A stretch of 64,000 nt of DNA, from the NCBI RefSeq assembly GCF_000005505.3, contig NC_016133.3, positions 54,773,237 to 54,837,236 on the forward strand, in the 5' to 3' direction. Positions 1 to 11,013 of this stretch are shown one piece after another (the first letter of the stretch is position 1; each line of letters starts with the position of its first letter). The stretch is from Brachypodium distachyon. Lineage: Eukaryota; Streptophyta; Magnoliopsida; Poales; Poaceae. The notes under the pieces were generated by a model that worked only from the letters and a program-made list of their open reading frames with translations, was not told where the DNA came from and ran no database searches. A program made the position numbers and the translations under genes.

Positions 1-138
1 AACATGTCATTTGAAAGTAGAATAAATAAACAAGTGAGTAGCATTAAGCTACTGCACGTCACGCCCCGTTTCACAAAGTATACACAACAACACAAATAAA
101 CTTGTTATAAGTCGAGAAATTGCAGACAGTAGCTTCAT
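1..138. other. Left edge, no gene seen
   Basis: AT-rich sequence before the inverted-repeat arm. I see no open reading frame or recognisable element. It may be 3' flank of the minus-strand gene that ends at 334. Confidence 0.4.
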
Positions 139-290
139 GAAGTTAGTAGCCTTAGCCTAATAGAATGGTACAAATAAAACTTGAACGTTTATATCAAAAC
201 AGAACACCAATACACGTCAGTTCACATGCTAGTGCAAATATGTAAAAGATTTAATATCGTAGCAGCGGCATAAATATGAATGCTAGCTTT
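139..290 (+). repeat. Arm A of a 150-bp inverted repeat pair
   Basis: This stretch reads as the reverse complement of 8022-8167 with only a few mismatches over about 150 bases, for example the shared block CAGTTCACATGCTAGTGC. The arms lie 7.7 kb apart. Both lie just past the stop codons of the convergently placed outer ends of two unrelated genes (stop at 334 on minus, stop at 8020 on plus). Homology ends abruptly near GAAGTTAGTAG on one side and GCTAGCT on the other. I see no terminal repeats or target duplications, so it is not an obvious MITE. Confidence 0.8.
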
Positions 291-333
291 GATTGTAACC
301 TTTTGTTCAATCTTCTTATCGCAGGATTTGAAT

Positions 334-1884
334 TCAGTTTCTTTGAAATAACTTTTGAAATCTTTCATACGGACAAGCCTTTAAATCCGATCCAATTAGC
401 TTAAGCTCGGGTGGAACATGCATTTGAATGGAGTACATCGCGGCTACAAATTCCGAAGAAATGATCAAATCTTTCTCTTCGTCCTCCAATGCTTTCATTT
501 TTTTCTAGAAAATAAGAAACAATTGTTTTATAAGTAAATCAATATCTAATGTTCCAAATGTTCATGTAAAACAAGAGTTGAGGGGTGACTGATACTTACC
601 TGCTTCCTTGCAGTATCCGAAAGATGAACACACAAATGCCGTATGCTCGAAAAGTAAGTCCTTCCGATGTACAACTCGAGCTTGAGATCGATGTTTTCAG
701 CTGAAAGCACATCTAGATTCGGATCCTCAGGTTTAACTTGCAACTCATCAGCCTCGCGTTTTAAATAGTTCACCATCCCATCAGCACTTGCAACTGCGGC
801 TGGTGGCAGAGAATAATATCGACAAGTATAAATCAGCCAATTATTCTTGAATTTTTCCAACCACTCTTGTATTCCATCCAATTTTTGTGTGATCTCAACT
901 TGCACATCGGCATGAAGAAATTCTGTGAGCATGTATTGCATGTCAGTAATCACATGCACCCTCTCCAACGCAGTCATCCAACATATATTATTCTGAATCA
1001 GGTTGAAGTCACCAATAGGGTCTTTCTCTTTCCGTGACAAAAGTAGCAGTGCAGCCTTTACATCTTTAGGTACTTCTGTCATGCCCTCCCTCTCCAAACT
1101 CTCTTGGATGATACGATAAGTTGCAACACAATTGCTCAATGCTTGTTGCTCTGAAAAAGGCACTAGTTGCACACCTAATATGGCCATCTTCACTCCTTTA
1201 AGAAAAATATTTTCTGTGCTGAAATTATCACTTAAGCATGCAGGAATCTTGAAGATATCGCCAACCTTTTCAATGAGTGACCTACAATTTTTTTTCATTG
1301 AAACAGTAATGTTTTCATAATCAACTGATGTTGTTGCCAATGGAGTGGGATCAAATGTAATGTCCTCTACAGCCGATGTGGTTGTGACTGTTCTTTTCTT
1401 TTTCTTGGAGAGCGAAGGATTTAGAGGGCAAGGGTCAGGGCCGGCACCAAGCACATGTGTTTTCCTGAAAAGATGATATCGCTCAAAAAATTCTTTGCAT
1501 GTTGTATTATACCCAAACCAATTAGCATTCTTCATCGGTGATGGCAGCATCACTGTATGCATATCAGGCATCTTCATCTTCATGACATGTGGAATCGATA
1601 TTGTGCTTGAGTTAGCATACAATACAAGACATGACCCTAAACTCCAACAGCATTTTCTCTGCAAAATAAAAAGATTAACAGTCCTAAGATACCAGAATTT
1701 AATTATCTCCGCCCTACTAAATCGCAGGTAACATGAAAATTGGAAATTTGAAAATGCAGCAGCCACCCGTTTATTAGGAAAAGTGAGAAAAGAAAATGAA
1801 TGTACATGGTCATACCTCAAACATTAATGAATCCTCGTCAAAGAAATGAAGGGTTTTTTTGTAACTAGATGAGCCATCCTCCAT
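334..1884 (-). CDS. Uncharacterised three-exon plant gene, 432 aa
   Basis: I do not recognise this protein. The gene model was built from splice signals and frame: exon 1 at 1884-1816 (ATG GAG GAT, donor GAG|GTATG), exon 2 at 1658-600 (acceptor TTTTGCAG, donor CAG|GTAAGT), exon 3 at 504-334 (acceptor TTTTCTAG, stop TGA). Lengths of 69, 1059 and 171 nt each keep phase 0 and give 432 residues. The N-terminus begins MEDGSSSYKK. A basic run KKKKRT lies near residue 100 and could be a nuclear signal. The rest is mixed alpha-helical and hydrophilic, with no membrane segment or signal peptide. The unspliced frame also opens upstream at 1820, but that part is the first intron. The intact frame across three exons argues for a real gene. 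Confidence is high for the exon structure and nil for function; it could be a domesticated transposon protein. Confidence 0.65.
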
Positions 1885-3004
1885 TTCATATAATCAATGC
1901 ATCTCCAATGGTTTAAGAAGAAATGAAGGAGAAACCTCATCCAGCTTCAAATTTTCCATATTTGGGGTAAGTTGACTGAGGAGCTGCACGAAAATACTTA
2001 GTTTAGACACATGGTCCATAATAATAATAAAAAAACCCAAACGGCGAATCTATTATGTGCGTGGGCACTTTCTCGTCCTCCAGTGTGCGCACTCGTCTCG
2101 TCCGTTCGATCTCATCACACGGCCGTGTTACTTTTATCGACTAGCGCTGCTTCAGCCACCCGTCAAAATCGTGCGCAGCACAGCCACCCCCCCATTCCAA
2201 AATCCCCATTTGAGTCAAGCGGAATCGGCAGGGAGGTATCGTCCGAAGGTCACCCCCTCACCGCCGGTGCGAAATCAATGGGAGCCGCCGTCCGCCATCC
2301 ATCCCCTTTCTCGTAGGTAGCTTCTCATTTGGATTTCGCCGTGTCTATCGACTCGTTGCCAGCGCTTTCTACTTAACAGATGAGTAGCTTCAGGGATCTC
2401 ATGTTTTTTTTACTTTGCCGGGGCCAATGGTTCGAGCCGCTACTGAAGGGGCTAGTCTGCTCAAGGGGCCGGGCGTGGAGCAGCTAGATGCAACCTGTTG
2501 TACGTTGCCCGCCGTCACCATGTGCAATACTGGGTTGGGGATTTGACGGAGGCACGGAGCCAGTAAAGATGAGATATTTAATTTCTGAGCAGCGCGGCCG
2601 TTGAACTTTAGTAAGATCGTCCTCGTACATGCTTCTCTAGTTATGCTTCCCATCATCTGATCATGCTTAAAAAATTCTGACATAAACTACCTGAGCTCAT
2701 TTTTATATAGCTGTTGTAAGGTATTTCAGTGCTGCAGAACTGTTAGTTATACCACAGTAGTGCTCAACAGCAGAGTAGCTCTCACTATCTTATTTATCCA
2801 TGAGTTTTTATGTCTCAACTGCAGCCGATTGCAAGTTAACAGTAGATGCTCTGCACATGCTGAGAGAAACTGATTTGTAATTAGTGAGCAGCAACGTTTT
2901 TGAGTTTTGACAATCTATATGTTCTTACATTTTATACAGTTATGATTGGTAAAATTTGTTTGAGGTAACTGTCTATTGATATTGCTTTTGCACTTAAGTG
3001 GTAG
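1885..3004. other. Upstream flank of the 432-aa gene, no other gene seen
   Basis: The first few hundred bases should hold the minus-strand promoter and leader. The part at 2050-2330 is GC-rich and contains a plausible plus-strand donor (CTCGTAG|GTAGCTTC near 2316), so a divergent noncoding or untranslated exon is possible. I could not attach it to any protein. The remainder is AT-rich and featureless. Confidence 0.3.
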
Positions 3005-3432
3005 TTATGTAACATAATTGATGCCATTAAATTGAACAAAGTTAGCAACTATAGAGATCTTGCATTGGAAACAGTAGGTTCCAAAAGGCCCCTTGAGTCG
3101 CTCATCTAAAAAGATGAGAAGCCATGAGCGTTGACCGTACTTGGGCCAGGGATGATCCCCTGTAAGTGCAGGTCGTCGAACCACATGATCTTCATTAGAA
3201 CACCAGAGAAGGATTCCAAAGTCACAAAGATCAAACCAACAAAACCATCGTGACACACTAGTAAAAACTCATCAAATCCATGCGAACCGATTTGCAAGGA
3301 CACGAACTCAAAATCCGCAAAATCGAATACATCCAATCTGCAGTGAGTAAAACTCTCTTGCCCCGTGGCACTGCCCGATAAGGCATCGCTGCAGCAGAGG
3401 AAGAACAAGATTACCTTTATTCTTGACGGCAT
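3005..3432 (-). other. Weak 108-aa ORF, probably transposon debris
   Basis: An open frame at 3432-3106 begins with a hydrophobic stretch (VILFFLCC) that resembles a signal peptide, but nothing downstream is recognisable. The overlapping second minus-strand frame is also open. The sequence around it (GGCGGCAGGAGATGAGG, ACGAATCCCC) has the look of a grass repeat. I would not call it a gene without transcript support. Confidence 0.2.
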
Positions 3433-3635
3433 CGCGTGTTGCCGACGAAGACCACAAGACTCATAATTCTAAAAACTGAGTACAACTAGAAGGAACCGAG
3501 GTTCCCCCACCTCGCAGCACAAAGATGGCGGCAGGAGATGAGGGAAACCGACGAATCCCCACGAAAACGATGCAGTTTAGATCAAGGACGGGACTAAGGC
3601 GAGACGCCGCGCGATAGCTTTAGGGCGCGACGGTC

Positions 3636-3780
3636 TGCATGCATGCGAGTAGGGGCAGCGGAGAAGCTTTGCGTGCGTGCGAGCAGCTGGAAGTCTGATG
3701 GTTGCATGCATGCGAGCAGCCAGAGGTTCCATGGCTGCATGCGACCACCAGGACGCGCATGCGAGCGACCAGCAGATGAC
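3636..3780. repeat. Short degenerate repeats of TGCATGCGAGCAGC
   Basis: Three or four imperfect copies of a roughly 36-base unit built around GCATGCATGCGAGCAGC lie in a row. Copies of GCGACGGTCTTG/GCGACGGTCT occur on both sides (near 3626 and 3977). The block is noncoding as far as I can see. Confidence 0.5.
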
Positions 3781-4079
3781 TCCGTCACCATCATCTTGTG
3801 TCCTATTAGATTTGTTCTACGTGAGTCCAAGAATTCTTGCGGAATTTTTTTTTGCGTAATTCGCCAACCCTAATTCGGATGGACTAGAGCTCGACGGTCT
3901 TGTGCTATGGAGCTGGCGATGGCCTGCGCGGGTTGTGGTGGGGGTTGCGGCGACACGAGGCAGGGGCGGGACGCGCGACGGTCTTGCGCTAGGGAGATGC
4001 GACGGCGGACAGCGATAAAAGAGAATGGAAAAGCAAAATGATCTCAGACCAACTTAAACTTATTACATGTAAAACTAAA
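3781..4079. other. GC-rich spacer with no gene
   Basis: It holds two related phrases, CGACGGTCTTGTGCTA and CGACGGTCTTGCGCTA, about 90 bases apart. No coding frame or element boundary is visible. Confidence 0.35.
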
Positions 4080-6310
4080 ACATTTTGGCCAAAAACTATC
4101 ACTGCGAATTGCAACCCAATATTGAATACAAATGCCACATCTAATGAACACAAAATAACCGTGTCAATTCATTTTCGGTCAAAATCTAGCACCTATCACT
4201 GCATCCCACATCTCAAAACTTCAAATCGAGATACTGTCTCTATTTAGAATGCCCCCCTTCACCTTATCTTCTTGTCGCCTCTAATAAACATAGTTGCTGC
4301 CACTAATGAACACAAATTGTCACCCCTACCCTCGCTTAATACAAATTGCCATACCTGAAAGGGCATTTCGATCCCTAAGTGTTTTGGTGTTAATGACAAC
4401 ATGACTCGTGGACTAACCGTGTGTTCGAGTGTTTCAGATTTGAGATCATATGGCACAAGACGGTTCGTTGCCCTCAAAAAGGAAAGAAGCATAGCGGTAT
4501 TTAGTGGCTTTTTATTTATATTGAGTCGTAGGAACTCCGTACTATTAAGAGGGAGTCCACATGGAAAGGTAATGGGTGAATTAACTTCACGTACACAAAC
4601 TACCATATTTGCACCCACATAAAGCCTACCCGTGCGAGAGAGAGCCACCCAAAGTCTAACTGTGTTGCCAGGTCTGTTCCAGGCCCGGAACTTCCGGCCT
4701 ACCTCCGGTAGGGCAGAACTTCCACCCAACGTCCGGCCTACCTCCGTGATGCTACTGGAACTCATTTGTGTTTGGCGGAGGTTGGACCAGAACAAGGACG
4801 GAAGTTCCGGTAGGTGTACCGGAACTTCCGGGGTATGACCGGAATTTCCTCCCCTGGCAGACTTAGTGCATAACGGTTAGACTTCGGGACCCCCATAAAT
4901 AGTCATCCCCTACCTCGGGATGAACTGATCCGAAGCCCAACTCTCTCCACACCATTTCTAAAGCTTCAAAGTGCTATATCTCCCTCCATAGAGCTCCCCC
5001 CCTTGTTGATTCTTTCAGGATTGGAGGAGGAGATCTAGATCTAGGGTTTCACCAAAGCAAAAAAGTTGATTCCCCTTGTTTCCTTTGTGGATTTTGTTAC
5101 TCTTGGGATTTTGGGATCCCTAGCCGGAAGGTGTATCTTCAAGGCCTCCAATCGTCATGCCCTTCTCCTTGTTTGTAAGGGTTCGGCGTACGCCCTCAAG
5201 GAAGCCACTAGCGGAACTCACCTCACCTTTGTGGTGTTGTGAGAGCTCATCCCACCTTTGTGGTGTGGTGAGTTGGATAATAGAGTGAGCCTTTGTGGCG
5301 CCTCTACCTTTGTGGTAGAGCACTCCTCCAAACGAAGACGTACACCGACCTCAATAGGTGGAACTCCGGTGAAATCTTCATCTCCCCGTGTGGTATCATT
5401 CTTGCCCCTTTATTTACTCGCAAAGCTTAATTGTTTATCATGTGCTTCGGCTATCAAGCAAGTTTCAATTGATTATCTATTGCTTGTGCTTGTGCTCGTG
5501 CTTCGGCTATTGCATCATACTAGGGTTGTTCATCATTTAGACGTTTTAGTGAACCCATGTATTGATGCTTGTATTCCATAAAAGTGAAAAGAAAAAGTAA
5601 AACTTGTTAGTCACCTATTCACCCCCCCCTCTAGTCGACCATACCGATCTTTCAATACCTCTAATGAACACAAATCGCCACCCATAATTAAAACAAATTG
5701 CCACCCCTTTTTAAAAAAATTGCCACCCTTAATAAATACAAATTGCCACCATCGATTAAAAACAAATGGCAAAACAAATTGACGCACATAATGAATACAA
5801 ATTGCCACTCGTAATGAATACAAATTACCACCTGTCATGAACACAACTGACCACCCCACCCCCATAGTGAATGCAAAATTCATTTTTATATTGCTACCGT
5901 AATGAATAAAAATAACCACGTACGTCCATTCCAGTAAAAGATCTAAAAATATACCGCATCTCGCATCTACTCTACTCCAGATTTGAACTATCACCACCAC
6001 TAAAAACGACCTCACATATAGACCTAACCAAACACAAAATTGCGAACGCCTAGTGATCACAAATTGCCACCCCGAATGAACACAAATTACCATGTACATC
6101 CATTTCGGTGAAACTTTATCACCCACCACCGCATCCCGCATCTTCTCCATTCAAAACAACCAAAACAAATCATATTTTCATGCCGCTCATACTAAACACA
6201 AATTACCAACCATACTGAACACAAATTGCCATGTCATAACAAACAAAAATAACCATGTTCATCCATTTCCATTAAATTGCCACTCGTGATGAACAAAATT
6301 TTGACACCCA
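4080..6310. repeat. Degenerate AT-rich array, unit AATGAACACAAATTGCCACC
   Basis: At least a dozen diverged copies of a roughly 20-base unit (AATGAACACAAATTGCCACC and variants) occur at 4080-4355 and 5655-6310. A longer phrase is also repeated: a TCCATTTCGGT-like stretch followed by ACCGCATCCCGCATCT, seen near 4165-4215, 5925-5970 and 6095-6145. The array is therefore a higher-order repeat. A solo LTR later inserted at 4356-5654 and interrupts it. Open frames in the array on the minus strand are low-complexity by-products. Confidence 0.7.
4356..5654 (+). mobile_element. Solo LTR, 1299 bp, with 5-bp target duplication
   Basis: The element begins TGAAAGGGCATT and ends GATCTTTCA, giving TG...CA ends with short inverted termini. 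It is flanked by ATACC on both sides (4351-4355 and 5655-5659), the 5-bp duplication expected of LTR retrotransposon integration. Removing it rejoins the surrounding AT-rich repeat. No internal domain or second LTR is present, so it is a solo LTR left by recombination between the two LTRs. A TATA-like CATAAATAG at 4894-4902 in the middle suggests plus orientation with the U3/R boundary nearby. The part at 4680-4850 repeats GGAAGTTCCGG-type palindromes. I cannot name the family. Confidence 0.82.
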
Positions 6311-6811
6311 CATTAAGGGCCGCCACCCCTGCGGACGACAAGCTATGCGCCATCTCAGCCACATCCTCCCCGGATAGCACCACCAAGCTGCCCCTGGCAG
6401 TGTGGCGGGGGCAGCGCGAGGCGGCCGAGGGAGTGGCAGGGACGGTCGCTGCGACAGCGGGCCGGGGGCAGCGTAATTTTCTCTGGAGCTCTCCTGGCGG
6501 CTAGGCTAGAAGCACCTAAAACACAATCAAACTGGGTCTTAACCTTCTCATGGATTACGACTACACGGCCCGTGGGCCGATAAAGGGAGCCCAACGTCGG
6601 ACGGAACTACAACGCCCAACGCGCAATAGCTTTATTCTGGTTGTTGGTTGTTTTCGGCTCTCGATTAGGCCCAGTCCGGACTGGAAAGGGGAGACTAGGG
6701 CATCGATCAAACCGAAGAAGCGACGCCCCCACCCCAACTTCAGCCGCCGCCTCCTCTTTGGTGAGCGGAGACCGAGATGACCAAACCAAACCCTATCTTT
6801 CCCTTTCCTCG
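6311..6811. other. Upstream region and leader of the 6812 gene
   Basis: The sequence is GC-rich after 6320. The frame of the downstream gene stays open back to an ATG at 6641, but the stretch reads like untranslated leader. The ATG at 6812 is in a better context and starts the recognisable protein. Confidence 0.4.
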
Positions 6812-8020
6812 ATGGCGCCCAAGCGAAAGAACAATTGCGACGACCTCGCAGATCCGGAGGACGACACGATGGGATCATCGACTGAGTTTGCTAAGCCGGT
6901 TTACCTTGTGGCGGAGCACGAGGACAAGCAATCGACCTACTCCGTTTTCAAGATCAACGCCGCCGCCGACCGCAACGAGCCTCCGCACGCCCGCTTCATC
7001 GTTGCTGGGCTGCCTGGCCCGGCGCATGGCATGTCCTTTGTAGCTGCGCATTCGAAGCACGGCTCCTGGATTGTCGGCGTTGGCGGCGGGCTCGAAGCAG
7101 GCACCATCATCCTCGACCCCAGCACACTGAAGACGTACAAGGGCCCGCGGTTCTTTCACCCCAAGCACTATCCCATCATCATCGCACACGACAGCGAGGT
7201 ATACGCCAGCTCACGCCATCCCCATGTGGTGCCCGACTTGGACTTTCAGCCATGGTTCGAGTCCTTCAGCTTCAAGAGTGGTGTCCCCTCCTTCGATACC
7301 GGCGGGGTCGGGGGCTCCTGGAAACACCTACGGTCGCCACCCTTCTTCCCTCTGTACCTCAACCCCTATCAATTTCGCAATCCACCTAAAATTTCAGTCA
7401 CATCCTATGCTGTCGTGGACTCCTACATCTTGATGTCCCCGCAACGAAAGCTAAAGGTGGGCACTTACACTTTTCATGTGGCGAACCAAACGTGGGAGAA
7501 GGTCCACAACAAGAACCTTCCTTTTGTTGGCCAAGCTGTGCCCCTTGGCGGCAACCTTTTTGCCGCATGTTCTGTATCCAGCAATGGCGTCCCTGCATCT
7601 CACTCTGCCTTGGTGTTCCACATGTCCATCAAGATCCCCTCGTCCACCTCCGTGGCAGCGGTGAGCACTCCCGCACTATCAATCCAAAAGTTCCTGGTGC
7701 CCGCATCAGAGGGCAAGGTACCCCGACCGATCTTATGCCCCCTGGGAAGAGGCAGTTTTTGTTCCATTAGGTTGGGGTCTTCTCGTCGAAGCAAAGCCAA
7801 GTTTACCTTGACTACCTTTCAGACCGAGAACATTGAGGCAATCTTGACTGCCTGTCAGTCCCAGGGCGCCGAGCTCAAGGATCTAAAAGTGAAGGAACAA
7901 ACTCAAAATAACGATCAATGGGCCGATCTCATGTCCTGGAATCTGACATGCTTGTGGTTGCTGCCCTTTCCATGTAAGCATCTGAGGAGTATAGCTCTCT
8001 TTTACTTGTTTAGGCTATAG
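6812..8020 (+). CDS. Uncharacterised grass-type protein, probable beta-propeller, 402 aa
   Basis: A single open frame starts MAPKRKNN and runs to TAG. I chose the ATG at 6812 over the one at 6641 because the upstream part is arginine-rich leader-like sequence. The protein has repeated short beta-strand-like blocks ending in glycine-rich turns (VGVGGGLEAG, VPLGGNLF) and pairs such as VYLVAEHED and YSVFKINAA. This resembles the large grass families of F-box-less beta-propeller proteins, but I cannot assign a named domain. Predicted cytosolic or nuclear, with a basic KRK near the start. A donor-like CAT|GTAAGC at 7973 means the last 15 residues may be intronic, with a further 3' exon downstream (a short open stretch near 9455-9555 is possible). 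Confidence 0.6.
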   Translation: MAPKRKNNCDDLADPEDDTMGSSTEFAKPVYLVAEHEDKQSTYSVFKINAAADRNEPPHARFIVAGLPGPAHGMSFVAAHSKHGSWIVGVGGGLEAGTIILDPSTLKTYKGPRFFHPKHYPIIIAHDSEVYASSRHPHVVPDLDFQPWFESFSFKSGVPSFDTGGVGGSWKHLRSPPFFPLYLNPYQFRNPPKISVTSYAVVDSYILMSPQRKLKVGTYTFHVANQTWEKVHNKNLPFVGQAVPLGGNLFAACSVSSNGVPASHSALVFHMSIKIPSSTSVAAVSTPALSIQKFLVPASEGKVPRPILCPLGRGSFCSIRLGSSRRSKAKFTLTTFQTENIEAILTACQSQGAELKDLKVKEQTQNNDQWADLMSWNLTCLWLLPFPCKHLRSIALFYLFRL

Positions 8021-8021
8021 C

Positions 8022-8167
8022 TAGCTTTCATATTTATGCCACTGCTACGATATTAAATCTTTTACATATTTGCACTAGCATGTGAACTGACGTGTATTGG
8101 TGTTCTGTTTTGATATAAACATTCAAGTTTATTTGTACCATTCTGTTAGGCTAAGACTACTAACTTC
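8022..8167 (-). repeat. Arm B of the 150-bp inverted repeat pair
   Basis: This arm is the reverse complement of 139-290. It begins within two bases of the TAG of the plus-strand gene, so in this copy it acts as 3' untranslated sequence. The near identity implies a recent duplication or gene conversion. Confidence 0.8.
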
Positions 8168-10022
8168 ACTTAATTTGCCCACAACTTCTGCATTTGTTTT
8201 TTTGGAACTGCCAACAGACTAGAATGCGGTAGCTAAATCAGGCAGATATGACATGCCATGCATAAACCATGCACTGGCAGCTTATGCACCTGCCGAAGAC
8301 TAGTGGTCTACCAAAATGCCACCTAAAGATAGATATACATTATGCGTCAGTATTCAGAAGTAGGTATCTGTATTATGTTGCTTGATTTCCTTAGTTTTGG
8401 TATCCTTTTCTGTTGACTCATGCACTCAATATGTTGCATATCAGCTTTGGGGGTTGCTTCTTTTGTCTAGCATTCATAAGGATACATTTGAGTTGTCAAC
8501 TTTAGAGAACACATTGAGATTACATCTAAGCACCGCATTGAATACATTTTCTCTAAGGAGCAGAAAATAGATACTTTTGTGTTGTTTGATTTGCAGGACA
8601 TGGTACTAAAATCTTCACATATAGAAGTCGTATTATTCCACACTGTAGGGTTTGTGCAACAACTGGTAGTGCACCATAGTTGATAGTTTTGAGATAGAGC
8701 AGAGCAACCACTTTGTTCTGCACTTGTGACTGCCCAACTTTGCTTATTTGTCATGGGCGGGGGTGATTAGGTCACACAATACTTGCATTTAGCTACCATT
8801 TGGATACAGGAATCTGGAATTGTGGAATTTGTAATCCAAACTCATGGCCTATGGTTATTCGGATCCCTCCATCATTTCTATTTTTTGCTGAAATTGGCTG
8901 CCCTTCAATTTTGGCTACTGATCTCAACAATCATGCTCATCGGTGATGCCTTGTGAGTTTAGCCACCTTATCATCCTCAACCAGTCGACATTTCCTTATT
9001 TTTGATAGTTCTATTACCGCCAAAACATTAGAACGTTTTATGATATGTGGATTGAGGATAAATTTGATGGTGACATCATATATGAGCTTGAAAAAGATTT
9101 AGATGCTTTGCTTTGCTGTTAGCATTTTGTGGTTCACGGTTCATAGAATATCAAATAAGTGTTCTAACAAAATATATATCATGATGGATTTAACAAAACT
9201 AATTTAGAGTCGTAGATGTTGGTAATTTTTTCTAAACTTGATCAAAGTTTGCCAGAAAAACTAATGGCTTAGAATAGTACAGGGATATTGTGTCAGTGAC
9301 CTTATATCAACCGCAGGTATACAGATTCGAGAACCATTCATATTTATTTATGTTGTGTTAACCTGGATGTCGTGACTCGTTAACAGTATGCATGAACTAC
9401 TACTGAACCTGAAATTTTGCTCTCATATTTTTATGATTATGATGTCCCAAGGACACAGAAAACATGGAGGATGATGGAGAGACAGTCGAGACAAGAGGAA
9501 GCCAAGCAACTGATAGCTCTGTCTTCTACGCACCGGTATTTCGTTACCGCGCGTAAAGTGGTGTTGCACCGGAACCAGTCGAACTTTGGAAGTGTGACTT
9601 TTGTGCTAAGCAGTACGGTTTTTGTGCAAGACATCTTTATCCATCCCTCAAGATGATGACATACTTTGGGTCCTACCTGTGAATGTAGAGCTTATCGATA
9701 TATGAATGTTACTATTGAGCATCATCGACCATGATGACTAGTAATATTGCTTAGTGCGACATTATCATTTTTGAACTGGACGTGGATAAGTTTTCCTTCC
9801 AGCTTCTATGAGCATTTTTGAACTCAGTTATTTTTCATCTTTGCAAAGCAAGCAGAGTTATCCTCAAATGCAGACTTAAGTGATTTATCCACGTTCGTGT
9901 GACCATGCCACTGAATTCAATGATATAGTTCGAACATGCCACTGGATTCAGTGATATAGTTGCTGGGCGCGCCACATGAGCCGGAATTTCGATCTAATTG
10001 AGACTTCGAAAGCCGAAGCAAC
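8168..10022. other. 3' flank without a confident gene
   Basis: AT-rich sequence with no recognisable element. Around 9455-9660 a short plus-strand stretch is open (EDDGETVETRGSQATDSS and, after a stop, WKCDFCAKQYGFC), which could be a terminal exon or exon remnant. The direct repeat ATGCCACTGAATTCAATGATATAG / ATGCCACTGGATTCAGTGATATAG lies at about 9905-9960. The last five bases, GCAAC, are the left target duplication of the Copia element. Confidence 0.35.
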
Positions 10023-10251
10023 TGTTGAGAATAGAGAGTAAACGAGATTGAGACTAAGCAAATGATTCAAGTGTGTGTTCTTTATTGATGATCATAGTAT
10101 ATAAAGAATTAGAAGAGATGCCACCAAAAGGTGTCTATTGGAAGAGATGCCACCAAAGGATGGCAATTACATATTTGAGAGAGAGGGAAGGGACGTGTCC
10201 CTTAAGCATGGATTTCTACATATTTAACATGTGCTAAATATAATTCTAACA
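10023..10251 (-). repeat. 3' LTR of the Copia element
   Basis: The LTR is 229 bp. On the minus strand it begins TGTTAGAATTATA and ends TCTCAACA, giving TG...CA ends. It is preceded by the polypurine tract at 10252-10262 and abuts the target duplication GCAAC. Confidence 0.85.
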
Positions 10252-10689
10252 CTCCCCCTAATCTATGCTTGTCCTCGCGATCATCTTGATAAAGATTCTT
10301 CCAAAAACCCTGTGGGAAAAATATGAGGAGAATGGTGTATGATATGTTGCTAAAACTCCTTTAAAATCCAGTGGGAAAATAAGGAGAAAATGTTACAACA
10401 TATAATGGTTATTGTCTCCATGATAACTCATATGAGAAAAACCTTAAATAAAAGAAAAAAAAACCATGAGTTTAGAGAACAATATTATGTCTTGTATATT
10501 TCCTTCAAAAACCCCGGTGGGGAAAATTAAGAAATATGACATCAGTATGCCTTGTATACTTTCTTTAAAAACCCCAATGGGGAAAATAGGATGTATGCTT
10601 GTGTTGATATTTCCTCATTAAAAACCTTGATGAGAACCGTAAAGTAAACTCATAAAGGGAAAAAGAGTGTAATATAATGTTTGAATAGG

Positions 10690-11013
10690 TTATAACTCTG
10701 GAAGATACTTCCCCTGAGGTTCGTGAGGATAAAACAATATGGGGGCAATATAAATAGTGATATTGCTCTTCATATAACCTGTTTGCATCCATGCAACACA
10801 AGCAGCATTGTCTTTGTAGATAATGGTTAGTGATTCAATGGAACCAATACCACATAATTTTGTATGTGGTTTATCATTCTGTGAAAACATGCACACATAT
10901 GCGTGATGTCCGTGGTAATTCCAGAATGATTGGTGGATGTAGCCACTAGGGTGAAGTTTGGAGTGAAGTTTTGAAAACTTTCTTAGGATGGCTATCCCAC
11001 CGTATAGGAACAC
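10690..11013 (-). pseudogene. Copia RNase H remnant
   Basis: The minus-strand frame contains TIIYKDNAACVAWMQTGY followed by an LFYPHE-like stretch. This is the characteristic C-terminal RNase H signature of Copia polyproteins (normally IIYEDNAACxxQ...TKHI...FFxH). Upstream residues of the domain are scrambled and no continuous polyprotein can be read. Confidence 0.75.

Noticed and set aside
5611..6150. 179-codon minus-strand ORF
   Set aside because: Produced by translating the AT-rich repeat array and the LTR edge; repetitive sequence without domain.
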